DNA of 64,000 nt from Kallipyga gabonensis (GTDB taxonomy: Bacteria > Bacillota > Clostridia > Tissierellales > Peptoniphilaceae), in assembly GCF_001286805.1 (NCBI RefSeq), contig NZ_CXYV01000002.1:1-64000 (forward strand), given 5' to 3'. Made by a program: the position numbers and the translations under genes. Shown one piece after another: positions 30,381-39,996 of the stretch. The notes under the pieces were generated by a model. That model was not told the DNA's origin and did no database searches. It was given only the letters and a program-made list of their open reading frames with translations. Positions within the stretch are counted from its first letter, which is position 1, and every line of letters starts with the position of its first letter.

Positions 30381-31649
30381 TTAAATAATGACCTCTCGGT
30401 CAACCTTATCCGCCTTGATGAAGAAATAAAGCCCAAAAGCAAAGAGGATGACCAGGGCCAGGATACCCAGGTTCTGCCGACCTGTGGCCTGGGAAATGGC
30501 CGAGACCAACATAGCCCCGGTGATGGAGGCTCCCTTCCCAAAAATATCGTAAATACCGAAGTATTCGCCGGACTTTTCTTTGGGGATGGATTGGGCGAAG
30601 TAGGACCGGGAGAGGGCCTGGATCCCTCCCTGGAACATACCTACGCAAACAGCCAGGAACCAGAATTCCCAGACCTTGTCCAGCTGAACAGCGAAGAGGG
30701 TGATAAGGGCATAGGCCACGATGCAGACTTTAATTAAGAGGCCATTATCAACCTTGTTGGAGAGTCTGCCGAAAAGGAGAGCAAAGGGGAAGGCTACAAA
30801 CTGGGTTAATAGGAGGGCCAAGAGAAGCTGGGTGGAATCCAGACCCAGGGAGCCGCCGTAAGCCACAGCCATGTCGATAATGGTATAGACGCCGTCAATA
30901 TAGAAGAAGAAAGCGATCAGAAAGAGAAATGCTTTTTTGAAGTGGCGGAGGTCCAGGATGGTTTTCCCCAGGCCCCGGAAGACCTGGCCCAAAGATCCCA
31001 TGGTCTCGGAAATGTAGTACTTTTGCTCAAATTTCTTATAGAGGGGGATGGTGAAGGCCAGCCACCAAATGGCGTTGATGATGATGGCTCCGCCCATGCG
31101 AACCTGCATGGACAAGCCGATCTTTTCTCCCATGAGGATAAGAACCAGGGAGAGGATGAAGGGGACAGTGGACCCGATGTAGCCCAGGGCATAGCCGTAG
31201 GAGGAGACCCGGCTCATCCGCTCGGGCTCGGTGATGTCCGTCAGCATGGCATCATAGAGGACCAGGCTGGCTTGGTAGCCCACCCGGGCAATGATGAAAA
31301 AGACCAGGAACTGGAACCAGGAAAGGGGGAGCATAAGAGCCATCATGGTCAGTACCCCCACCGCCACAGTCATGGCGAAAAGCTTCTTTTTCTTTCCCCG
31401 GACGTCGGCCATGGCCCCGAAGATCGGACCCAGGATGGCGACAATGAGGGTGGTGATGGCGGTGGCATAGCCCCAATAAGCAAGGGCCATGTGGGGGGGC
31501 AGTCCCCCGCCCTCGGCCAGGGAATTGAAGTAGATGGGGAAGATGGTGGAGACCAGGAGGGTAAAGGCGGAGTTTCCGATGTCGTAGCCGATCCAGGCCT
31601 TCTCCATCCTGGTCAGTGGGTACTTGGATTTCCTTGTTATTTCTGTCAT
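30381..31649 (-). CDS. MFS transporter, UMF1/Atg22-like
   Basis: 422 residues with 11-12 membrane segments. It starts TRMEKAWIGYDIGNSAFTLLVSTIFP, the signature of the UMF1 (vacuole effluxer Atg22-like) family, with a typical MFS A-loop ADVRGKKKK and a second-half motif YFAQSIPKEKSGEYFGIYD. Members are proposed to export amino acids or other small molecules; the substrate is unknown. Its neighbour is asnA, so an amino acid link is plausible but unproved. A TATAAT occurs at 31733-31738 upstream. Confidence 0.88.
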   Translation of the reverse strand: MTEITRKSKYPLTRMEKAWIGYDIGNSAFTLLVSTIFPIYFNSLAEGGGLPPHMALAYWGYATAITTLIVAILGPIFGAMADVRGKKKKLFAMTVAVGVLTMMALMLPLSWFQFLVFFIIARVGYQASLVLYDAMLTDITEPERMSRVSSYGYALGYIGSTVPFILSLVLILMGEKIGLSMQVRMGGAIIINAIWWLAFTIPLYKKFEQKYYISETMGSLGQVFRGLGKTILDLRHFKKAFLFLIAFFFYIDGVYTIIDMAVAYGGSLGLDSTQLLLALLLTQFVAFPFALLFGRLSNKVDNGLLIKVCIVAYALITLFAVQLDKVWEFWFLAVCVGMFQGGIQALSRSYFAQSIPKEKSGEYFGIYDIFGKGASITGAMLVSAISQATGRQNLGILALVILFAFGLYFFIKADKVDREVII

Positions 31650-31792
31650 GTATGGTCCCCCTTGCGATTTAGATTTCTTTCATCTGTCGGCAGGCATCCT
31701 CTTTCCCCTGCCCTTGTAAATGGTCTAAAAAAATTATAACCCAAAGCGGGCGACTTTACCTCCCCCGGGGTCAATTCGACTTCTTCATGGGA

Positions 31793-31831
31793 CAAAAAAA
31801 GTCGCCCGGCTCCTTGAAGTCAGGCGACTTT
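31793..31831 (-). terminator. Terminator of clpB
   Basis: On the minus strand AAAGTCGCC ... GGGCGACTTTTTTT: a 9-bp stem with a 16-base loop followed by T residues, just past the clpB stop. Confidence 0.85.
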
Positions 31832-31844
31832 AGTCTCAATATCT

Positions 31845-34427
31845 TTATTCTTGGGCCCGGAAGGTCAATTCCCCATCTTCCACAGTCATGGTCACTTCCT
31901 GATCGGGGAAGATGGTCCCCTCCAGGAGCTTCCGTCCAAGCGATGTTTCCACATGCTTCTGGAGATAACGCTTAACCGGACGAGCTCCGAACTGGGGTGA
32001 ATAAGCTTCTTCCAGGATGAGATTTTTAGCCTTATCGTCGGCATGGAGGCTGATCCCCAGGTCGACCAGACGGTCATCGATCTTTTCGATCTCCAGGTCG
32101 ATGATGGCTTCCACCTCTTTCTTGCCCAGGGCCCGGAAGAGGATGATGTCATCGATCCGGTTGAGGAGCTCGGGCCGGAAGACCCGGCGGAGGTCTTCAT
32201 TCACTCTTCCCTTGGCCTCCGGGCTGATCTCTCCGTCCTCCCCCATGCCCTCCAGGATATAGTCTGAACCGATATTGGAGGTCATGATGATGACGGTGTT
32301 TTTGAAGTCCACCGTCCGCCCCTGGTTGTCGGTCAAACGGCCATCGTCCAGGACCTGGAGGAGGATGTTGAAGACATCGGGGTGGGCCTTTTCGATTTCA
32401 TCAAAGAGAACCACGCTATAAGGATGACGGCGGACCGCCTCCGTCAGCTGACCCCCTTCCTCATAGCCCACATAGCCCGGGGCCGACCCGATCAGGCGGG
32501 AGACCGAATACTTTTCCATGTACTCGGACATATCAATCCGAACCATATTTCTCTCATCATCGAACATAGCTTGAGTGAGGGCCTTGGCCAGCTCCGTCTT
32601 CCCCACCCCCGTGGGGCCCAGGAAAATGAAGGACCCGATGGGTCGGCTGGCATCTTTCAGGCCGGAAGAGGACCGGATGATGGCATCCGACACCGCCAGA
32701 ACAGCGGCATCCTGGCCGACCACCCTTTCCTTGAGCCGGGTGGGCAAATCCAGAATCTTGTCCTTTTCGCTTTGGGTCAGCTTGGCGACCGGAATCCCGG
32801 TCCACTTGGAGACCACTTCGGCGACTTCCTCTTCGCCCACCTCTTCCTTGACGGCGGATTCGTCCTCATCCAATTTCTTGTTTGCCCGGTCCAATTGGTC
32901 CTTGAGGTCATTGAGCTTGCCGTAGCGGAGGGCGGAAGCCTTCTCGTAGTCGTAGTTCCTCTCCGCCTCTTCGATCTCGTGGTTGACCCGGTCGATTTCT
33001 TCCTTAAGGTCGGTAGTCTCTTCCAGGGCCTTCTTGGAGTTTTCCCAGGCAATATAGCCGGCATTGTATTCTTCTTTGATCCGGGACATCTCTTCTTCCA
33101 GCTCCACCAACCGACGCTTGGAAGCCTCATCGCTTTCCTTGGTCAGAGCCACCTTTTCAATCTCCAGCTGGAGAATCCGTCGCCTTTGGTCGTCTAACTC
33201 CTGGGGCATGGAATCCAGGTCGGTCCGAACCATGGCCGCTGCTTCATCCATGAGGTCGATGGCCTTATCCGGAAGGAAGCGGTCGGTGATGTAGCGGTCG
33301 GACAGAGTGGCCGCTGCGATGACCGCCCCATCGGAAATCCGAAGGCCGTGGTGGAGCTCGTACTTGGGCTTGATCCCCCGAAGGATGGACACGGTGTCCT
33401 CCAGGGAGGGCTCATCCACCATAACTTTCTGGAAGCGACGCTCCAAGGCCCCGTCTTTTTCAATATACTCCCGGTATTCATTAAGGGTAGTCGCCCCGAT
33501 CACGTGGATCTTCCCCCGGGAAAGGGCGGGCTTCATGAGGTTGGAAGCATCCATGGCCCCGTCCGTCCGACCGGCTCCGACAATGAGATGGAGCTCATCG
33601 ACGAACATGATGATCCGCCCCCGGCTCTCCTCCACTTCCTTGAGGACGGCCTTGAGCCTCTCCTCGAATTGGCCCCGGTACTTGGCTCCGGCCAAAAGGA
33701 GGCCCAGATCAAGCTCGTAGATCATGGTTTCCTTAAGAGAAGAGGGAACATCGCCGTTGACGATCCGCTGAGCCAGGCCTTCGACCACGGCCGTCTTACC
33801 GACTCCGGGCTCACCGATGAGGACGGGATTGTTCTTGGTCCGCCGGGTCAGGATCCGGATGACATTGCGGATCTCCTCATCCCGACCGATGATGGGGTCA
33901 CCCTTGCCTTCCCGAGCTTGAGCGGTGAGATCCCGGCCATATTTTTCCAGAACATCCTCCGTCTCCTCAGGATTATCCGAGGTCACCTTCCGGGATCCCC
34001 GGATGGAGAGGAGCTTTTCCTTAAAGATCTTCTTGTCCACCCCATATTGGTCGAAAATCTGGCGGGAGGGGATATTTTTCTCATCGAAAAGGGCCAAAAA
34101 GAGGTGGTCCACGGAGATGTAGTCATCCCCCATCTCCTTGGCTTCGTCCTCCGCTTTAAGGAGGACCCGCTGGAAGATGGCATTGGGGTAGACCTGGCTC
34201 TGGCCTTCCTGGACCGGGAGGTTGTCCACTGCCCGGCTAAGGTCGGTTTGGTAGAGCCTGATGTCGATGTTCATGGCCTTGAGGACCCGGGCTACCAGCC
34301 CATCGCTGTCCATAGTCAAGGCTAAATGCAAATGGAGGTCGGTGACCTCCGGGTTGCCATTTTTTACCGCCGCTTTTTGGGCATCTTGGATGGCTTCCAA
34401 GGATTTTTGTGTGAATTTTTCCTGCAT
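31845..34427 (-). CDS. clpB: ClpB disaggregase
   Basis: 860 residues, full length. It has the N domain (1-145), AAA-1 with Walker [14 protein letters not shown] and Walker [10 protein letters not shown], the coiled-coil M domain at about 400-520 ([20 protein letters not shown]) that separates ClpB from ClpA/C, and AAA-2 with [14 protein letters not shown] and [11 protein letters not shown]. With DnaK/DnaJ/GrpE it extracts polypeptides from aggregates. It follows cbpA by 9 bases and shares its CtsR-box promoter. Confidence 0.98.
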   Translation of the reverse strand: MQEKFTQKSLEAIQDAQKAAVKNGNPEVTDLHLHLALTMDSDGLVARVLKAMNIDIRLYQTDLSRAVDNLPVQEGQSQVYPNAIFQRVLLKAEDEAKEMGDDYISVDHLFLALFDEKNIPSRQIFDQYGVDKKIFKEKLLSIRGSRKVTSDNPEETEDVLEKYGRDLTAQAREGKGDPIIGRDEEIRNVIRILTRRTKNNPVLIGEPGVGKTAVVEGLAQRIVNGDVPSSLKETMIYELDLGLLLAGAKYRGQFEERLKAVLKEVEESRGRIIMFVDELHLIVGAGRTDGAMDASNLMKPALSRGKIHVIGATTLNEYREYIEKDGALERRFQKVMVDEPSLEDTVSILRGIKPKYELHHGLRISDGAVIAAATLSDRYITDRFLPDKAIDLMDEAAAMVRTDLDSMPQELDDQRRRILQLEIEKVALTKESDEASKRRLVELEEEMSRIKEEYNAGYIAWENSKKALEETTDLKEEIDRVNHEIEEAERNYDYEKASALRYGKLNDLKDQLDRANKKLDEDESAVKEEVGEEEVAEVVSKWTGIPVAKLTQSEKDKILDLPTRLKERVVGQDAAVLAVSDAIIRSSSGLKDASRPIGSFIFLGPTGVGKTELAKALTQAMFDDERNMVRIDMSEYMEKYSVSRLIGSAPGYVGYEEGGQLTEAVRRHPYSVVLFDEIEKAHPDVFNILLQVLDDGRLTDNQGRTVDFKNTVIIMTSNIGSDYILEGMGEDGEISPEAKGRVNEDLRRVFRPELLNRIDDIILFRALGKKEVEAIIDLEIEKIDDRLVDLGISLHADDKAKNLILEEAYSPQFGARPVKRYLQKHVETSLGRKLLEGTIFPDQEVTMTVEDGELTFRAQE

Positions 34428-34436
34428 AATATCCTC

Positions 34437-35414
34437 CTAGACGCCCTTCATGGCGTCTTTGTATTGTTTTTCCATCTCCGGGGATAAGTGTTCCGGGTTT
34501 TTGATCATGATGCGGAGGTAGAGGTCACCCGTGTTCTTCTTTCGGTCCTGGTAGCCCTTGCGTGGAATGCGGATCTTCTGTCCCGACCGGGACTTGGCCG
34601 GCAGCTTGACCTTGAGCTTGCCATGGAGGGTATCGATGGTCTTTTTCCCTCCGAAGTAGGCCTCCCAGGGAAGGACCTCCAGGTCCATGGTGATGTCTAA
34701 TCCTTCTAATTCGTAGGGCGTTTGGATGTGAACCTTCAACAAAAGGTCGCCATCCAAACCTTGCTTGTCTCCTCTGATTTTGATCTTCTGCCCTTCCTTG
34801 ATCCCGGCGGGCCACTTGACCAGAATATCCTTAGTCTGCCCTTGTAGGTTGAAGGTTAAAGAGCGGCTTCCTCCTTGAAAAGCTTCTTCAAGGGATAAGA
34901 ATAAATCGCTTTGATAGGCGGGCGACTGCCCAGGTGCTTTACCTCCACTCCCCCGATGAAAGAGGTCTCCCAAGTCAGCGAAAGGAGATTTCTTCCGACC
35001 TGCGGACCCACCAAAACCGGAGGGTCCGGCCTGTCTGCCGGTGCCGAATCCTGAACCTCCTCCAAAAATGAGGTCGAAGAAGTCAGAAAAATCTCCTGAT
35101 CCTCCGGAGGTCGAATAAGTATAGGTCCCCCCACCATTCCGGAAGCCGGAGAAACCGTAGTCTCTGGGATCAAAATTCTGACCTGCCTGGAAATTGTAGT
35201 TGGATCCGAAAGTATCGTACTTCTTTCTCTTTTCTTTGTCGCCCAATACTTCATAGGCTTCATTCACTTCTTTGAACTTTTCATCGTTCGAGCGGTCGTC
35301 GGGGTGCAAGTCGGGATGGTATTTCTTGGCCAGTTTTCGATAGGCCTTTTTGATGGCCTCCTGACTGGCCGACCGATCGACCCCGAGCGTCTCGTAGTAG
35401 TCTTTATATTTCAC
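34437..35414 (-). CDS. cbpA: DnaJ-family co-chaperone, CbpA type
   Basis: 325 residues from a GTG at 35414. AAAAAGGAGG precedes that codon with good spacing, and the J-domain begins there ([15 protein letters not shown]). The HPD motif is in [10 protein letters not shown] Gly/Phe-rich region spans about 75-170. There is no cysteine-rich zinc finger, so it is a type II (CbpA-like) J protein, with C-terminal substrate domains and a final dimerisation segment. It would stimulate DnaK and feed clients to ClpB encoded next. An upstream ATT/ATG-frame start is less likely, since it would overlap the CtsR box. Confidence 0.92.
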   Translation of the reverse strand: MKYKDYYETLGVDRSASQEAIKKAYRKLAKKYHPDLHPDDRSNDEKFKEVNEAYEVLGDKEKRKKYDTFGSNYNFQAGQNFDPRDYGFSGFRNGGGTYTYSTSGGSGDFSDFFDLIFGGGSGFGTGRQAGPSGFGGSAGRKKSPFADLGDLFHRGSGGKAPGQSPAYQSDLFLSLEEAFQGGSRSLTFNLQGQTKDILVKWPAGIKEGQKIKIRGDKQGLDGDLLLKVHIQTPYELEGLDITMDLEVLPWEAYFGGKKTIDTLHGKLKVKLPAKSRSGQKIRIPRKGYQDRKKNTGDLYLRIMIKNPEHLSPEMEKQYKDAMKGV

Positions 35415-35426
35415 TTGCTCCTCCTT

Positions 35427-35443
35427 TTTGACCATCTTTGACT
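35427..35443 (-). promoter_or_regulatory. CtsR operator
   Basis: On the minus strand AGTCAAAGATGGTCAAA, a full match to the CtsR consensus RGTCAAA-NAN-RGTCAAA. It lies between the -10 element and the ribosome-binding site of cbpA, where bound repressor would block transcription until heat stress. ctsR itself is not in the window. Confidence 0.85.
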
Positions 35444-35449
35444 ATTACT

Positions 35450-35478
35450 AGTATACGATTTTCGGCCGGAGATTTCAA
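35450..35478 (-). promoter_or_regulatory. Promoter of cbpA-clpB
   Basis: On the minus strand TTGAAA (35473-35478), 17 bases, TATACT (35450-35455), with the CtsR operator just downstream. Confidence 0.85.
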
Positions 35479-35527
35479 GACTTTGCGTGAAATTTTAGCA
35501 CTCTTTCCCTTTGACTGATAATTCTCT

Positions 35528-35574
35528 AAAAAAAAGGACCGGGTCCCCTTGACTCGGTCAGGGAAACCCGGTTC
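35528..35574 (-). terminator. Terminator of the Cna-B surface protein gene
   Basis: On the minus strand GAACCGGGTTTCCC...GGGGACCCGGTCC followed by eight T, about 35 bases past the stop. Confidence 0.85.
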
Positions 35575-35607
35575 TTTTCTATGACTTACACTCTAAGGAA
35601 AAAGAAA

Positions 35608-38600
35608 TTAGCTTCTTTTGCCCTTTTTATACCACTTTCTTATTGAAGCCAACATGGCCAGGGCCAGTACAGATAGACCCGACCAGACGTAGAGGCTAGT
35701 ATTGTCGCCGGTTGGGGGCGACTTATGGGGCTTGGTCGGCTTCTTGGGTTCTTCCGGCTTCTTGGGTTTTTCCGGCTTCTCCGGTTCTTCTGGCTTCTCC
35801 GGTTCTTCCGGTTTCTCCGGGATAGGGGGCTTATAGGCATTCTTCACAATAAATCCGGTAGAAGCATCTCCGGTGATCGTCACCTCATACCTTTTGCCTA
35901 AATCCACTTCCTTGACGGTATAAACAATCTGTCGGCCGGACTTCTCTTTCTCCAAACCGGTGAAGGTCCCGGTCCAGTTATCCTCAGCGGTCAAGGTCAA
36001 TGTTTTACCGGTATCTTGACCGTCCGCAAAGAGCCGGATCGTAACCGTCTTGGGCCGGTTGCCGTCATGATTATCTCCATCATCCCAGACCTTGGTTACC
36101 TGGACGCTGGTCTTATCCGGTGTATAGGTGTTCGTCACATCGTATTTCGAATAGCTTGCACTGTAACTCGGGACAGCATTTTCGCTAACCGTGTATTGAA
36201 CTTCTTTACCATTTTCATACTTGGGCAGGTCGGTAAAAGTCCACTTCCATTCTTCATTGGCAGAGACCTTTTTCGAGAGGAGCTCCTGGCCATTCTTCAG
36301 TAAGCGGATGGTAATGGAAGTCGGGCGTTTCCCGTAGCGATTACTCTGATCATCCCAAGTCTTGGACCCGGAAATTTCGATCGTTTCATAGGTGTTGACC
36401 ATCTTTATGGTTCCTGACTGGCCGGAAACACTGTCCTTTGATTCGCTCTTATAGGGAATGGTGTTATCTTCATCAAAGATTTCCCGGGCGGTGTAAACAT
36501 AGAGCTCACCTTTATCATTGGCCTTTGGCAGGTTCTCAAAGATGGTTGACCAATTTCCCTTTTTATCTGCCTTAACCAGGTTAAAGCCAATATAAATAGG
36601 CTCTTCCTTGCTACCTTCGACCTGTCTATATAGCCCGATCATCACCGATTCAGGACGTTTTTTGGCCTTGTCTTCATTATCCTTCCAGGTTTTATTAACA
36701 GTGACATCGATGGTGTCCTTTTTCCCAATAATAACATCACCATTGGATCCGATTCCGCCACCATTTGCACCGGCGTAATTACCGGTGATAATCACCTTAG
36801 CAAGATCTCTAACGGTTTTTTCATCTTCTCCTGGCCCTTGGCTATTCAAATTCAACATGGCATTACGAAGAACCCCATGCAGATAGCTGAGAGGTGCTTC
36901 TTTTCCATCGTCGAAGGTCCAGTGGTAGGGAACTCCCCCTAACATCGATTCCGAAATCTCATATTTGGGGCTCCAGTTAATTCCACCCCAGAGTATGGTG
37001 GCATCAATATGAAGGTCCTTACCTGATTCATCGGCATCATTGCCAAAGATAGCTGCACCTTCATTCACATAAATCTCGGTATTGGAAGAGGGACAAGCCG
37101 CATAACCACCGCCGCTATCTCCTGCGCTATTGTCAGTGATAAGGGCGTTTGTTATAAATAATTTTCCTGAAGCATAACCCTTTCTGTTATGACCTCCATT
37201 AACATAGATGCCACCCCCACTGAAAATGCCGCCTAATGCCTTATTCCCCTTAAAAAGCCCGGCTTTAATATTTGCTCTGGCGTAGCCTTCTTTATAGTTG
37301 GAGCCCTGAATAAACAGACCCCCACCCGAACTTCTTGCCGTGTTTTCCAGGAGCGATCCACCGGTCATCTCTAATTCGGAGTATCCTCCGTTGTTGACTA
37401 CATTGGGGGTCCCCAGCGAGATACCACCCCCCTGCTTCTCGGATGTGTTCTTGGAGATTTCGCCACCACTGAGGACCAACTTGGTTTGGTACCAGGTGGC
37501 GATACCACCACCTGCCGCAGTATAACCGTCGCTATTGACCGCATGGTTGTCCGTAATTATTCCGTCCCGAATGATAATTTGTGTTCCCGCAGAAGAAGTA
37601 TCTTCAGAAGAAAGATTCTTTCCTTGAGAAAAGATTCCCCCTCCCCAGACGGCTTCATTGCCGGAAATCCTACCCCCATCGAGGGTAATGACTGCTTCGT
37701 CCTTGGCAAAAACCGCTCCACCGGTTGCAGATGGATAAGGGTACCCCTTGCCTTCGTCAACCAAGCGGTTGTTCTGTAAGGCACCACCATTCCCTATCGT
37801 TAATTTTCCACCATTAACGAAGACCAGTGAACCATGGACAGGATCGACTTTATTATTTCCGTCAATGGTCATGTTTTCCAGGGTCAAGTCTCCCGTAGAG
37901 GTAACCTCAACCAAGTAGCCGGAAAAGCTCGGTTCCCTGTAGAAGGTGATCTTATCAGGATTGGTAAGCTCCCATTTTTCTTTACCTTCAACCTTGACGG
38001 TATTCATCATATAGACGATAACATGCGGATTATCTTTTGCTAATTCCTCCGCAACTTCCTTGGCTCGTGCAAAAGTTTTTACCGCCTTGTCCTTGCTTTC
38101 TCCTTGATTCTCATCCGATCCATTTTGTCCATCCCAATAGATGGCAGAAGCGATCTCTTTATGGACGACCAGGTCCCCAATATTTTCATTATTGGGATCC
38201 GGTTTGAACACTACCCTGACCATGGGGTTGGTCACCCCTTTAAGAGAGAGCTTCTTCACCAAATCCGGACTGGCGCCATGGGCGATCACAAAGTCAGTAA
38301 CTTCCGTTTTCTCATCATTAAGAGCCTCTTTTTCTTTCGCTAGCGAAAACTTCAAAGTCCCATCTTTGCCCGTATACTTAAAATTCGGCCCAAAATTGAT
38401 GGGCATGGTTTTTCCATCATTAAGTTCATCATCACTCACCAAAGAAAGGCGGTCATGGCTGCCATCAATGATCGTTTTCTGATTATGCCAAATATCATCA
38501 GTGACACGAACCCTGTCCCCTATGTGAAGGATTTGGTTCATATCATAAACAAAGGGAGAACCTCCAAGCTCCACAATCTTCGGATCAGTATTAATCAAAG

Positions 38601-39915
38601 AAAAATCAGCCTTATCGCCCCGAATGCCGAAGGGCCACCAATTGCCGGAAGTAATATCCCGACCATTGAAATCGATGGTGACCTTATCATCGATATACAT
38701 GGTATCCGGCACATGAACCGGTATAGGTTCCCCTGCTTCATTGGTATTGATCAGTTTAATGGTTTCTCCGGGCTGGGCAGCTTCAATGGCATCAGAAAGT
38801 GTTTTATACTTCTTTCCATTAATTTCAGCTTCAAATGTAGGCTTCTTATAAACAACCGTTCCCTTTTCATCCACGACATAATCAGAAAAATCCTTGCTGG
38901 GGTCGGTGGGGTCCTTCATTTTTGTGACATCAACCCCCCTGCAATTTTCTCCTAAATCGTTCATTCCCCCAGCCGTGTTCTTATTATTATAAATGGCACT
39001 ATTATTCAAGATGAGCTCAGAAACATTAACTCCGGCCACAGCATATTGAAAAGTGTTGATATTATTCTTTACCACAGTATTGGTAAGGGTATAGTTATCT
39101 CCTCCAACGATGGATAAGTTGTATGATTCATTCTCCTCAATCCGACAATGAATATACTCCCCATCTGCATAAAGAATTCCCTGGGCCTTATTTTTCAGGA
39201 AAGTACAATCTTTAAATACTTTTTTCCCTCGACCACCAATGGCCACTAAGCGATTATCACCTTCCGGGGTATTGTTATCGAAGTGACAGTTGGTGAAGGT
39301 CAGATTATCCTTTGTCCCGCCATTAATGGCGTGCGCTTGGTTCCCACTGATGGTCAGATTATTTATCTCCAAATCCTGACTAATCCCTGAATAATTAGCT
39401 ATGGAAATGGCATAACCCGGTCCGGTGGTTCCGGAGATGGTCAAATCCTCCAGGTTAAAGCCTCCTCTGTCAGCTTTGATGGCCCCGGCTTGGCTCGTAA
39501 ATCTTGTCTTTCCACCGACAATCTCTCCGTTTTTCACGGTCACTGTGACCTTTTTTATGGTAATAGCCGGCTTGATTTCTGTACCGGAAGAAGCTGAAGT
39601 CAGTTTATGGTCTCCTAAATCAATCGTGAGGGCCTTTTCAATGGTGACAGACTCTGTCCGGTCCACAAGCAGCTGAACTGTATCCCCTTCCCCTGCTTCA
39701 TTAATAGCTTCCTGCAATGAAGGGTAAGACTTTCCATTGACCGAAGCAACATCTCCATCATTTCCTGATTTAGCTAATACATTTTTTCCCTTACCGGACA
39801 TAGGCGATGTTTCTGCCAGGACGTCAGGGGTGAAACCCGGAACAATGAGTCCGATAACCAAGGAAAGAACTAAGAAAAGAGACAAGAATCGCTTGGTTTT
39901 TTGCACTTCTTTCAT
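35608..39915 (-). CDS. Sortase-anchored surface protein: beta-helix plus three Cna-B domains
   Basis: 1435 residues from the ATG at 39915 (AAAGGAGGTTTTATT precedes). Order: signal peptide with KTKRFLSLFLVLSL core and VLAE cleavage; a first right-handed beta-helix (about 60-330); a YKTLSDAIEAAQ-type repeat and linker region (about 370-640); a second beta-helix rich in GGG-I and SGN motifs (about 650-1060); three Cna-B repeats (about 1071-1363), each opening VTKVWDD-like and closing VxNTY-like, typical of intramolecular isopeptide domains; a PEKPEEP cell-wall spacer; and a sorting signal SPPTGD, hydrophobic helix and KKGKR tail. The Leu of LPxTG is replaced by Pro. It is likely an adhesin or matrix-binding protein. 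No sortase gene is nearby. Confidence 0.92.
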   Translation of the reverse strand: MKEVQKTKRFLSLFLVLSLVIGLIVPGFTPDVLAETSPMSGKGKNVLAKSGNDGDVASVNGKSYPSLQEAINEAGEGDTVQLLVDRTESVTIEKALTIDLGDHKLTSASSGTEIKPAITIKKVTVTVKNGEIVGGKTRFTSQAGAIKADRGGFNLEDLTISGTTGPGYAISIANYSGISQDLEINNLTISGNQAHAINGGTKDNLTFTNCHFDNNTPEGDNRLVAIGGRGKKVFKDCTFLKNKAQGILYADGEYIHCRIEENESYNLSIVGGDNYTLTNTVVKNNINTFQYAVAGVNVSELILNNSAIYNNKNTAGGMNDLGENCRGVDVTKMKDPTDPSKDFSDYVVDEKGTVVYKKPTFEAEINGKKYKTLSDAIEAAQPGETIKLINTNEAGEPIPVHVPDTMYIDDKVTIDFNGRDITSGNWWPFGIRGDKADFSLINTDPKIVELGGSPFVYDMNQILHIGDRVRVTDDIWHNQKTIIDGSHDRLSLVSDDELNDGKTMPINFGPNFKYTGKDGTLKFSLAKEKEALNDEKTEVTDFVIAHGASPDLVKKLSLKGVTNPMVRVVFKPDPNNENIGDLVVHKEIASAIYWDGQNGSDENQGESKDKAVKTFARAKEVAEELAKDNPHVIVYMMNTVKVEGKEKWELTNPDKITFYREPSFSGYLVEVTSTGDLTLENMTIDGNNKVDPVHGSLVFVNGGKLTIGNGGALQNNRLVDEGKGYPYPSATGGAVFAKDEAVITLDGGRISGNEAVWGGGIFSQGKNLSSEDTSSAGTQIIIRDGIITDNHAVNSDGYTAAGGGIATWYQTKLVLSGGEISKNTSEKQGGGISLGTPNVVNNGGYSELEMTGGSLLENTARSSGGGLFIQGSNYKEGYARANIKAGLFKGNKALGGIFSGGGIYVNGGHNRKGYASGKLFITNALITDNSAGDSGGGYAACPSSNTEIYVNEGAAIFGNDADESGKDLHIDATILWGGINWSPKYEISESMLGGVPYHWTFDDGKEAPLSYLHGVLRNAMLNLNSQGPGEDEKTVRDLAKVIITGNYAGANGGGIGSNGDVIIGKKDTIDVTVNKTWKDNEDKAKKRPESVMIGLYRQVEGSKEEPIYIGFNLVKADKKGNWSTIFENLPKANDKGELYVYTAREIFDEDNTIPYKSESKDSVSGQSGTIKMVNTYETIEISGSKTWDDQSNRYGKRPTSITIRLLKNGQELLSKKVSANEEWKWTFTDLPKYENGKEVQYTVSENAVPSYSASYSKYDVTNTYTPDKTSVQVTKVWDDGDNHDGNRPKTVTIRLFADGQDTGKTLTLTAEDNWTGTFTGLEKEKSGRQIVYTVKEVDLGKRYEVTITGDASTGFIVKNAYKPPIPEKPEEPEKPEEPEKPEKPKKPEEPKKPTKPHKSPPTGDNTSLYVWSGLSVLALAMLASIRKWYKKGKRS

Positions 39916-39967
39916 AATAAAACCTCCTTTTATCAAAAAAAACGACAATTTACGCTTATATCACTAC

Positions 39968-39985
39968 ATATACAGGATTGTATAT
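39968..39985. promoter_or_regulatory. Inverted repeat upstream of the surface-protein gene
   Basis: ATATACA-GGAT-TGTATAT, a perfect 7-bp inverted repeat 53 bases before the start codon, near -10-like TATAAG and TATATG. It may be an operator for regulated expression of the surface protein. Confidence 0.45.
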
Positions 39986-39996
39986 TGACACGTCTA

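Noticed and set aside
33348-34325. 325-codon plus-strand open frame opposite clpB
   Set aside because: Shadow of the strongly conserved ClpB frame; no start signal, no known domain.
35710-35830. Repetitive GC-rich tract resembling a CRISPR or tandem repeat array
   Set aside because: It encodes the PEKPEEP cell-wall spacer of the surface protein; no spacers or cas genes are present anywhere in the window.
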